A stretch of 64,000 nucleotides of DNA from Cladophialophora immunda. Its lineage: Eukaryota; Ascomycota; Eurotiomycetes; Chaetothyriales; Herpotrichiellaceae. Positions 52,734 to 62,564 of the stretch are shown here, piece by piece. A model generated the notes under the pieces. That model worked only from the letters and a program-made list of their open reading frames with translations. It searched no databases and had not been told where the DNA came from. Both the position numbers and the translations under genes were made by a program. The stretch is taken from contig NW_015622546.1 in assembly GCF_000835495.1 (NCBI RefSeq), forward strand, positions 3,094,955 to 3,158,954, given 5' to 3'. Positions within the stretch are counted from its first letter, which is position 1; each line of letters opens with the position of its first letter.

Positions 52734-53436
52734 ACTATGAGAATTACTGCGAGAAATAGAAATCAGGAGGGCGATAGATACTATAGAAGAAGCATGGTTC
52801 CAAGGTAATGTCCAGCGCACGAAGACACGATGAAAATAGGTGCATGCTCCTTTTACATGAGCAGCAGAATTGAAGGGTTCCGAAGTACTTACAGTAGGGG
52901 AGATGTCTCGCTTGGCATGCGGGGTAGGACTAGTGCTTACCTGGGATCCTGAGAGAGCTGATTACGTAAAGTGATTTCATTGGTTGCAACTGCTCAACTG
53001 TGTCCCGGCCTGTCTCGTTCTGATCGAGACTCTTCTTGTTTATATACAAATTAGCCTGTGAGAACCAGCCCTCTCATGAACCAATCTTGACAGATCCAGA
53101 TCTGTCAAGCCAATCGTCTCAGGTCGTAATCGTGAAAACGGTGGCAGGAACGAGGCTAGTGCTAGAGCCTTGGTGCCACATTGCCGCCTGTCAACATTAC
53201 CGTAAGGAGACCCTCCTGACCCTCGAATACGCTCATAATACGGAGTACTGGAATCGCCTGATATGTGATCAGCCAACGCGAAGTCTTGCGCGGCAACTAC
53301 TTAGCGTAGGCTTTAGGGAGATGGAAGGTAGTTTGTAAGATTGTGCGAGACACAGAGCGTTTGACGGGTTTGAAGAATTCCTTCACGGGCACGGAAAGAC
53401 TGTTATTTGCTCGTGTTCTACATCACTATTCTAAGC
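52734..53436. other. Intergenic
   Basis: About 700 bases, containing the regulator promoter and the 3' flank of the hydrolase. Nothing recognised. Confidence 0.35.
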
Positions 53437-54862
53437 TCAACACGTCTTGTCGGAATCCTCTGTGCCTCTGTTTCGACCTGAACGCTGTGCTACAGATGAT
53501 CTGCCCTTTGTGAATGCTGTATTCAGTATCCTAACTTGATTTGCCGTCCATTGCTTTGTCGCATTCGATGTGACTGCCCAGACAAATCCATGTGGAACGC
53601 CAGGAAGAACCTCTAGGCTAGATTGTACTCCAGCATCACGTAACTTGAAGGCGTATGCAATGCCTTGGTCGCGGAGGAAATCGCATCCTGTAACCGTGGT
53701 GTGGACAACCGCATGAGACGCTGGAACATGGTGTACAAGCAATGGAGAAACAAGCGAATGTGTCCGAGAGAATGAAGATGGAGGTGCGATATAATCTTAT
53801 TATGCGATCATTAGCTCCCGTCGGCTTCCCCAATTCCGAGTCGAAGTCACTCACCAAATATCTGTCTCATGCGTCCCAACCAAGTGCTATAATTTTTCAA
53901 ATTTGTTTGGCGTTCTTGAAGGGAATGGATGCCGGTGTAACCAGCATTGAAGGCATCAGGATGACAGGTAACGGGTACCACGAGTGAAACCAGCTTGATG
54001 CGCGATGGGTTGTGCGTTTCCGCGTCCCTCATGGCAACAGTGGCCGCGAGATGCCCTCCAGCAGAACAGCCCCACAGTGCGATTCTTGATGGATCGATGT
54101 GGTAGGTTGTCGCATTCCCAATAACCCACTCGACCGCTTGAAAGCAATCGTTGTGGATGGTGCGAACATCATTTTCTGGCGCGAGGCGATAGTCAACGCT
54201 GAAAACGACGGCACGAAGGTCATTTGCAAAAAATGTCGCCAGATCTGTGAGTTACGAGCGTCGTCAGCCCAAACTTCGGGACACAAGACATAGAATCATG
54301 AATAATTGCACACCTTCATCACATGTCGGGTCACTATGGATCCAGCCACCGCCGTGGTACATGATCAACACCGGCCTTGGACCCGGATCACATCCATCTG
54401 ATGGATTGTAGACGCGTATTCCAAAGGTCTCGGTGACATTATAGCAAATTGTGACGTTTGATATGGTGACAGGGACTGGCTCGCGAAGCGGCGTACACTG
54501 GGGCTTGTGATTATATTCGTGGTATACAGTCTTAGTCCACTGGCGCATGGCTTCAACATCGCCAGAAGCAGGGATAGCATTCCATTTCACGTCCATTTTG
54601 GCCATTTCCTGTCAGATTCGTCAAACCACACTCAATATACGTCTACATTATCAGGGGGTTCGTCAACTCTACTCACTGATAGCCAATTACGATCGTAGCA
54701 TTCGATCATATTGTCTGTGAGTCGTGGCATGCCATGCCTTGTCAAGGCCATCAGCTCTGCTTCAGATAGCTCGATGGCCACACCATTTAGATTTTCGTTG
54801 AACATCGCAGGTTGAAGACGTGAGATGGAATTGAGACCTGTCTGTGTGTGGGAAAAAGCCAT
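53437..54862 (-). CDS. Alpha/beta hydrolase (arylacetamide deacetylase/HSL-like esterase)
   Basis: Four exons (54677-54862, 54314-54608, 53855-54244, 53437-53795) with introns of 68, 69 and 59 nt give 409 residues. Seen: the oxyanion motif YHGGGWIHSD, the nucleophile WGCSAGGHLA (GxSxG-like, with Cys before the Ser), GCDFLRDQG with the acid and PGVPHGF with the histidine. This is the hormone-sensitive lipase-like group of esterases, which hydrolyse small acyl esters or lactones. The tail after the histidine (about 50 residues, Arg/Ser-rich) is long and poorly conserved. In the vicinity of the NRPS-like and P450 genes it may be a tailoring esterase. Confidence 0.88.
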
Positions 54863-55235
54863 ATCGAGGTGTGATTTGATGTGCAGCTCAATACCTGGAT
54901 GGTGAGGGTTAAAATTGATATATTTGACCAGACTAGTTCGGTAACTAGTTAGTAGGATAACGACTTTCCAGGGTCGCTTACATGGCCAGGAGTAACACTT
55001 CTGTTTTGGGAAACTACGGGCCTGGCCTGCCTAATTTGGAAATTATGCCGGGCGCTGCAATTCTCTCCAGGTAATGGATCTCTTCCCATGACCTGCTCTT
55101 TCCGTGCTCAGGATCCAAGGGAACATTTATGCTCTTGGAGAGCCTCAGTGGATTGGAATATCTTTTGCTACGAGTAGAGTGCACTCTCCGCCCCTACCGA
55201 AATCGCACCCATCCTCCGCTCAACATTCCCTCAAG
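54863..55235. promoter_or_regulatory. Divergent promoter between hydrolase and transporter
   Basis: About 370 bases between two outward-facing genes; both start regions must lie here. No specific operator was identified. Confidence 0.4.
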
Positions 55236-57110
55236 ATGGGCAAAATACACGTCGACGAGAACAAATACGGGCATGTCGAAACCGCCATAGATGAGGCAGC
55301 TGGCGCGTTGGACAATGATGCCTACGCTCGTCAACGATGGTGGAATTGGCGAATTGCGGCCAATGGTAAGATTTCACCGCCTCGCGAAAATCTTAATCTG
55401 ATTTAAACGTGGCTTTAGTGACAATAATTGGCATGTCTTGGGGACTTTTTGGCTATGACAATTCCTTCCTGTCATCCGAAATGGCCCTGCAACTGTTTGT
55501 CAAAAAGTATCAGGGCCATGGAACGACCTTCACAGCTGTCAATCTCAATGTTCTGACGGCAGTCCCAATGACCGGTGCAGCACTAGGGAGCTTCATTTCC
55601 GCTCCACTGCAGAGAAAAATTGGAAGAAAGCGGACCTTCCTGACAGCCTACATGTTTTTCTGCATCCCAGGCTCACTTCTCCAGCTGTTTTCTCCCAATA
55701 TGGCAGCTTTTGTTATAGGACGAATCTGGAACAGTAGGGCTGGATCAGACCCGATCAGATGAATCTAATAGCTGACATACATTTAGATCTTGGTATTAGT
55801 ATCCTGAACACGGCCTGCGGTCTCTACCTCGCCGAGTTGGTCCCTCCTTACATCCGGGCGAGGACCATCGGCTTGTGCGTCGCGTCTGGAAATGCCGTCA
55901 GCGTCATCGCAGCTACTGTTGTCTGGGCGAGCGAGAAGCTTGACAACGAACAACAATACAAAATTCCTCTCTACGTTCAGGTCGGCTTTCCCGTTATGTT
56001 GGGCTTGCTCACATTAATTACCGAAGAATCGCCAGCATGGTACATGCTTCGCGATGAGGAGGACAAGGCACGCAAGGCCTTGACGAAGCTACGGAAAGGG
56101 AATACCAAGATCGTCGAATCAGAGCTTTCCGTTCTCCGTACTCTTATTGCTGAGGACCGAGCGCGCCGCCAAAACATTCGATTTTGGGAAATATTAAACA
56201 AGGCCAACATTCTGCGCACGTTAACTGCTGGCGCGTGCTGGAGTCTCTGTCAAGTGGGTGGTCAGCTCTTGGTTCTCGTATATTCAACCGTGGTGCTCAT
56301 CCAAAGCGGCGTCGCCAACCCTTTCGAAATCACGGTGATAATCTTCCTCATGTCCTTCCTAGGTGGACTAGTCGGGGGTTATCTCATGGACAGGATTGGC
56401 CGTAGGCCTGTGGCATTGACTGGGTTTGTGATTCTCTTTTTGTTGGATGTTGCAATCGGGGGTCTTGCTTGTGGACCACTCGCTACCGGGTCTCAGAGAA
56501 TCGCACTGGCTGCTCTTTTTATTGTCTTCGCATTCTTCAATTCCATGAGTTTCTTATCACTGTAGGTCATCACTTACGGGTACTTACGAGACTGGACCGG
56601 ACGCTAACCGCTTATACTTAGAGGAATCCTCCTACCGGCTGAAGTTCCAGCTTTGCAGTATCGAGAAGCAACTTCTGCGTGGGCTGTGTTTTTCAACTAC
56701 GTTACCGCAACTATTACCCAGTTTGTCGTCCCCCAGCTCACCACCGCTGCCGGCTTGGGAGCCCGAACAGACTTGATCTTTGGTGGTTGCATGATATTCG
56801 TCATCATTGCAGCATACTTCTACCTGTAAGTGAGCAACGTGACCTGCTTGCATTCTAGGACGATATCACTAAAAGATGAGTGCCACTAACACTGGTTTGG
56901 CAGACCCGAAACAAAGGGGAGGACGTTGGCTGAGATCGATGAATTGTATCGCTTGAAGCTTCCCATGCGGAAGTGGAAAGGTATGTGCCTGATATTACCC
57001 TTCTATGGAGCGCACCTGTGTTCCCCGCCAAGATCTGGTCCAGTGCACCGGCTGAGAACATGTTTCCTCTAGACTATCGGCACCCAGTCATCACCCACCC
57101 AGGCATGTGA
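55236..57110 (+). CDS. MFS transporter, sugar porter type
   Basis: Six exons (55236-55365, 55419-55733, 55787-56561, 56622-56825, 56904-56980, 57073-57110) with five introns of 53-92 nt give 512 residues. Seen: MSWGLFGYDNSF in helix 1, RKIGRKRTFL after helix 2, EESPAWYMLRDEE at the mid-loop, YLMDRIGRRPVAL in the second half, and PETKGRTLAEIDELY at the C-terminus. These are sugar-porter signatures. The last exon is very short (12 residues) and its acceptor CTCTAG is the least certain. It is likely a plasma-membrane sugar or metabolite importer, divergently transcribed from the esterase. Confidence 0.87.
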
Positions 57111-57650
57111 TGACCACGCGACATTGGTGGGAGCGCAAGCCATCCAGCACCGCGGCGCGAACCCTCCGTTCCAGATCGTCAAGAATGTCCTTTCTCCCTG
57201 TAAACATAGTGTTGGGTGGACGGGGTACTACCCAATGCATATTGCTTCTCTCTAAGTTTGTGCCTAGAGAGGTTAGGTATGAGGTCAGTTGGGTGATGAA
57301 TGGTAGACTTACTCTGCGGAGACCGACCGAGCTCTTTGTTAAGCCGGATGAAAGCGTGTTCTCCTTCTCCATAGATGAGAGGCATGATTATATCAAAGAT
57401 CCCGAGTAAACAGTATGCCTGGTCCTCCTTCTTCTTCGTCTTCCGTTTAAGAGCCCACCGCATGCGCTCGTCCACACTAAATTGAGACAAGCGTGAGCCA
57501 AGCGCGGTAATAGGAATACCCGTGTACCGCAAGTTGTAGCTGCGGAGCTCTGCATGGATCGATAGTGGTTCCAACAATCCAAAAAATCCTGACCGCAGTG
57601 TGAGACCTTCGAGCATTCCAGAAGTGTATCGAAGGGCGTCTTATAGTAGG
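57091..57650 (-). pseudogene. HET-domain/NB-ARC (NLR-type) gene remnant, cut before the P-loop
   Basis: The minus strand carries the end of a HET domain: FSVDERMRWALKRKTKKKED, QAYCLLGIFDIIMPLIYGEGE. A 49-nt intron (57264-57312, GTAAGT...CTAG) follows. The next exon holds the NB-ARC entry, MHWVVPRPPNTMFTGRKDIL and VVITCLGG, then a stop exactly where Walker A (GGxGKS) should follow. The N-terminal core of HET is also missing. It overlaps the last exon of the convergent MFS gene. Such proteins control heterokaryon incompatibility; this copy cannot bind nucleotide. Confidence 0.8.
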
Positions 57651-57930
57651 CCATTTAGGTTGCCGGGTCCCGTGGAAGTGGAGATATCTTCACTTTCCAG
57701 AGTAAGGGATGTTAGATTTTCGCAATGTACAAAGGGAAATATCCGACTAGAGGCCATAACGTTATGCAAAGAGAGATAGCGGAGCCTCGGGAAATGTATC
57801 TCGAGCTTCCCGATCAGATACGCGCCATAGTAGAAGAGGTATTGCAATCCAGCCGCTAATCGATCGAAGAATCTTCGGAGTCTATTACGAAGGGATCACA
57901 AGCTGTGACTGATACCTAACATGCAAGCAG
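57651..57930 (-). other. Leucine-rich, F-box/LRR-like fragment
   Basis: A minus-strand frame at 57641-57847 has FPRLRYLSLHNV and CENLTSLTLESEDI, spaced like leucine-rich repeats of fungal F-box proteins. It is short and without a recognisable start, probably a relic. Confidence 0.35.
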
Positions 57931-57934
57931 ATTA

Positions 57935-58300
57935 GATCTCTTGGAGGATATTCTAACGGGTCGATATGAGTGGGTAGGAAGCATGAATGGCATTCAAATT
58001 GCCATACAACAGTCGCGGTGGGCTGTTCAGGTCAATTCGTCCGACAATCTCGATCCGGTGGCCTTGCTGAGCTATCTAGGGAACATGCCTTACAGGCGAT
58101 TCGAGAGGGTAGGGAGGATGGAAGACCTGGATGAGGCTTTTCAGGTGGCGCAGCAGGCTGTCGCAGTCGCTCCATCTGACCATCCTAACCTAGCAAGCTA
58201 CCAAAACAATCTGACGGCTAAGCTTCAAAGACGATTCGAGTGGAAAGGCACAATAGATGATCTCAAAGAAGTGTCAAGTCTCACGGCTGGATTTAGATAA
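57935..58300 (+). pseudogene. TPR repeats of an NLR-type protein, remnant
   Basis: The plus strand encodes about three diverged repeats of the 40-residue NLR-associated TPR, with RRFERVGRMEDLDEAFQVAQ followed by QAVAVAPSDHPNLASYQNNL and RRFEWKGTIDDL. It stops after about 119 residues with no NB-ARC domain attached. It is opposite in strand to the HET/NB-ARC relic next to it, so rearrangement of NLR genes is likely here. Confidence 0.75.
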
Positions 58301-58482
58301 CAAAAGAGCGATCTGGTTTTGAAAACGAGCTTCTATAAATGCAATGTGACACACCCGAGCGGTTATGGTCACTGAGCAGCTGTGAGGAGGAAATCCACCT
58401 CGATATGGCTAGACTATCATCCCTGGGGTGGCAACGGAGTCGTAATTGATAATATCATCTGTCAAATTGCGCTATCAATCTT

Positions 58483-60301
58483 TCATGGGCCTTGCGCTCT
58501 TTTCAGCTCAAGTAGAGGACCATCCCGTACAGCGATGAAACGGTCTGCCAGCTGGTATTCGCCACGCCGCCGTCGACCCCATTGCAGAGCTGGATCGCCT
58601 CCTCCTGTCCGCTCACTCGGAGCCTGGCGAAGATCGTACAAGAATAATGCTGTGGCAATGGCAAGTGAAAGCTCAACATACGCCAAGCTCTTTCCTATAC
58701 AACCTCTCGATCCGACGCTAAAAGGACAGAAGGCTGACTGAGCCAGTGCCACATTCTCCTCGGTCACTCCAGCAGCATCATTCACTCTCCATCGTTCAGG
58801 TTTGAAACTGAAAGGCTCCGGAAAGTATTCTTCGTTATGGTGGATGGCGTAAGCGGAGACACCCAACTCTGTACCTTCCGGCAAGTGATAGCCATGCACG
58901 TCAAGTCCACCTGCGAGTACCTTACGGGTGAGAATCCCAGCAACAGGTGGGCTCATCCGCAAAGCTTCATCGATACAAGCTCGAAGATAGGTGAGGGAAC
59001 TCAGCTTGGGACCAGTGCGGATTTCTTCAACGTCGTCAAATGTGGATCGGACGTCCCTGGTGAGCCGGTCAAGGATGTGCTTGTTATGGACCAGGTAAAA
59101 GAATGTTGCAGACAGTGCCGTGGAGGAAGTGTCTGTTCCAGCGACGATGAGCACAATAGAATCACCTTTTAGCTCGTCGAGTGAGATTGTGTCACCGCTT
59201 TCGCGGTCTTTGCCGCGGAGGAGGTAGTGGACGAAATCTCGCCTTCCAGCTAGGTCCTTGCCAGCATCACCTTTCACACGCTCTTCCATAGTCTTATGCG
59301 CCCAGCCAATGAACTTCAGGTTCTGCCTGTGACTCTCACCGCCCACTATTTCCATGAGTTTGCTTCTCATCAAGGGGGCAAGAAGTCTTTTGATGGGCGT
59401 GTTTCCAAGCTGCAATTCCACGTTGACCAGCATCAGTATCAGAGAGCTCCAAGAAGTGGGGAGATCAAGGGACCGTACCGAGTATAACATTCCCGAAAAT
59501 GCCGGGATAAGGTCTAGAACAAAACGAAAGGCATCGGATGTCAGAACCTGGAATGGTTTTCCAAAGCACAGATCGCCCAATATGTCAAGTGCGAGGTAAT
59601 TTGACCAGGAGCTCATATTGATTGCAGTACTCCATCCATCTTTGCCTGTGCTTTGGTCGATTTGCTTGTCAAAAATATCGGTCCATTGGCTGATATTCTT
59701 CACAATAAGCTCTTCGGCTCCACGCACAGCGTTGTCCGAGAAGGCATGAGACATGAGACGCCTTTTCTTCGCATGCATGTTCTTGTCAATGCTGCTGAAC
59801 ACAGTCCAATTCTGTTCGACTGCGTAGACAAAGTTATACCACCAACCTTTCTCGACATTTGCTCTGCCAGATAAATAGATTGCCTGTACCGCCTCCGCTG
59901 TATTGAATGAGACCAAATTTGGTGACAATCTCACCACGGGTCCTGCATCACACCCGATAAGTATTGTGTTGAATAAAAGGCCCGGTTTGATACTCACCAT
60001 AGAGATCGTGATAGTGCAGAATACGAATGTGTCGATCACCAGAAAAATGATCAAGCGCATCGGGCCACCCGGAGATTCTGTGCAGCAATGGGCCAGGAAT
60101 GCTCGCCAGCGGATGGATGTTAAGTCGATATAGGATTGCGCAAATGGCCTGTAGAACAGAACAAGTTAGAAAAGTGACCAGACCAGAGCAAGGATGCTGC
60201 AGGCCAGTTCAACTCCCTACATATAGTACGGCAAGCTCCAAGAAAATGGTCCCTGTGTGGATCGATGGCGCGAACCAGTCAAGAAAGTGCACGAGCTCCA
60301 T
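58483..60301 (-). CDS. Cytochrome P450 monooxygenase
   Basis: Three exons (60221-60301, 59998-60148, 58483-59942) with introns of 72 and 55 nt give 563 residues. Seen: an N-terminal membrane helix (LELAVLYAICAILYRL), the proline hinge IHPLASIPGP, the I-helix motif AGTDTSS, EALRMSP (ExxR), FKPERWRVND and the heme loop FSVGSRGCIG with the cysteine ligand. This is a complete microsomal class II P450 anchored in the ER. It probably hydroxylates a metabolite of the neighbouring NRPS-like enzyme or a xenobiotic. The start ATG at 60301 is supported by the following signal-anchor. Family number cannot be assigned by eye. Confidence 0.92.
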
Positions 60302-61260
60302 TTTGTCCCTAGACAATCAATGATCCCATTGAGAGAGAATAGAGGATGCTCAGAAGACATTGATATCCTTTTATATGGCCCCCATCCTCGTGCTAAGTTG
60401 AGCGGTCAGCGGTCAGCACCATCACTGGTTCATCCAGGCATTTCGCTGTAACCGGGAACTTTTTGCTCCTATAGTTTGACGGCTTTGAAGCCGGCTAAGC
60501 CTCTAGTGATCTGATTGGCTACGTACCTAGTCAGACATGGTGCTAAGTATAGATGGTTATGGAAGCTTGACCTTTTGATTCATCAACAGATGCAACAACA
60601 ATGACAATATCTGACTCATCCGTCAGATTTTGGATAACTGGTACTGTACAGGTACTCCAGGAAAGAGAAGGAAAGCGGTGCCGTCTGCCATAAACTCCCT
60701 TCACCAATCTCCTTTCAGCACCTTGATCATATCATCGAAGGCGTTAAACTCTTCCGCTTCATCGACAGTATCTGATCCAGTCATGTCCAAGAGATGGTAG
60801 ATTTATTAGGACCTTAAACGAGTGGATTAAGTACTCTATTTTCTGTAAGAGAGAACGCTTCTCTTTAATCTATTTATATATTTTCTATATGTTGCAAGGG
60901 TTAAAATAGTACCGATAAATAGCTAGACGAGATAACGATTCCTAACGCTGGAAGGCCGTTCCTGAAGTGACAAGTCGGAACTCTCCTATTCCTAGAGGAT
61001 TCCAAGTTAACGAATACGGCGGACGGAGTTCGATCTGATTAGCTAGTTAGTACTAATAATTAGGCTCTGACATGGGTGTTAGAAACGGCCTTACATGCGA
61101 CCTAAGGGCGGGATGCCCAGGAGAAGGTCTACTAAGTGCGGTAGCTAGATAAGAGGTATAGGTAAAGGCAAGGTTAGGGTTACGTAGGGCACGTAACGCC
61201 TAAAAGAGGAAATATACGATATATTAGTATATTAGACTATACTATACTATACTAATATAC
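60302..61260. other. AT-rich, decayed repeat-like DNA
   Basis: About 950 bases, increasingly AT-rich from 60780, with no open frames of note and TA/TAA-rich words that resemble RIP-mutated repeats. A TATAC/TAATATAC run lies at about 61218-61272. Confidence 0.55.
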
Positions 61261-61350
61261 TAATATACTAACGTGGTGCATAGCGAGCGACGCACTTTCC
61301 GCCCTATTTGTCACCTTTATCTTCTTCCCGCTACTACTCCACCACAAAAC

Positions 61351-61770
61351 ATAGAATCTACTCAGAAAGAAGCAAGAATACTCCTTGCCCTTTAAGCTCT
61401 TAAACGCGATCCAAAACAGAGCGTACGATCTATTGCTAAAGCCTATAATATCCCTAAAGCAACCCTCCGCCACCGAAGCTAAGGTCGACCTTCCCGACGC
61501 GACTAACTAGCGAATTCTCGAAATTTGACCGACTTTGAAGAATCAGTCCTCGTACGAGAGGAGGTCCTTAACCTATATTCGCGAGGATTTCCTCCCCGAC
61601 TTAGTAGTGTAGGAGATATAGCTAATAAACTGCGTACGACGCGTAGCGCGTCACGCGTCGGACCGCGCTAGGTATCGAACTTTGTTAAACCATATTAAGA
61701 GCTACGAACGCGATTTACACGTAGATACGACTACTAGAGAGCCTAATGCGAAGATCTATATACTATACTC
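61351..61770 (+). mobile_element. RIP-like decayed Fot1/pogo transposase (N-terminal part)
   Basis: One plus-strand frame, interrupted by many TAA/TAG codons, still reads as the N-terminus of a fungal Tc1/mariner-pogo (Fot1-like) transposase. ESTQKEARILLAL is followed by LKRDPKQSVRSIAKAYNIP, KATLRHRS, GRPSRRD, LTDFEESVLVREVLNLYSRG, FPPRLSSVGDIANKL and VSNFVK. These are its HTH_psq and CENP-B-like DNA-binding repeats. The DDE catalytic part is not visible. The stops are consistent with C-to-T or G-to-A changes at CAA, CAG, CGA or TGG, typical of repeat-induced point mutation. Confidence 0.85.
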
Positions 61771-62000
61771 TTAGTTTCCGGCCTTGGCTACTTCGTCCCA
61801 CTACTATATTACTAAGTAAACTACCTTGGGTTTACTTAGCACACCTCACGTGTTGTATAGCGGCTCGTAACACCTTCTAGTACCTTCTATGAGTCAGGGT
61901 TGATATCTCTTCTCGACTGGGAATCTCGGCAATCAACAGGTAGAGAAGGTCTTGCTGCATCTGGGTTGAATTCAAGTCACGATCATACAATGCAAATTAT
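61771..62000. other. Flank of the decayed transposon
   Basis: About 230 bases of AT-rich DNA grading into normal composition. Confidence 0.3.
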
Positions 62001-62002
62001 TC

Positions 62003-62564
62003 TGGTGGAATAATTCCTTATTCGCCTTGTCAAGATAAGAATTTGTCCGATGCGTGGCTTGAGCTTGTGCAGCGACTTCTGAGGCCCTCGACACGGCCGT
62101 CGTTACGATCGACGCAATCATGGATGGGGCGAAGCTGCACCAAATGCAGTGATGTTGATGGCGGTGAAGATCCCCGACGACTGAGACGATTTGTGTAATT
62201 CTTTCAGGAAGGCGAGAAATGCTGTCTCGTCGATATCCTTATACGTTCCGAGGTTGGGAGCGTGTGCGCGAAGAAAGCCTCTGGTTTTGTCGTGTGGACG
62301 TCTTTGAGGCAGGATAACCGGAGACGCTTTCGCTTCAGACCCTGTATCTCGATAAGCAGGAGGTCGCTCCTCTATCGCCTCGAAATACGAGTCGTCGTTG
62401 ATGAGATCTTTCTGGCTTGGCCTTCCCTGAATGTTTTGCTCTGCTGCAGTTGTCTTACTCGCCTTCTTGTGCGCCTGGAACTCGGTCGCAAGCCCAACGG
62501 CAAAGCCGACGCCTTGGATGAGGTGACCTACTGTTCCACCACTCTGTTGCTTTGATCGACCCAT
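62003..62564 (-). pseudogene. Conserved fungal small protein with frameshift
   Basis: A 148-residue minus-strand frame (62118-62564) starting MGRSKQQSGG runs through FLAFLKELHKSSQSSGIFTA and then leaves the expected frame at AFGAASPHP. One base added near 62130 would continue as PSMIASIVTTAVSRASEVAA and end with YLDKANKELFHQNNLHCMIVT. The IFTAINI...FLDK/N-type pattern occurs in uncharacterised fungal proteins. It may be broken, or the shift may be an error in the sequence. Function unknown. Confidence 0.55.
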
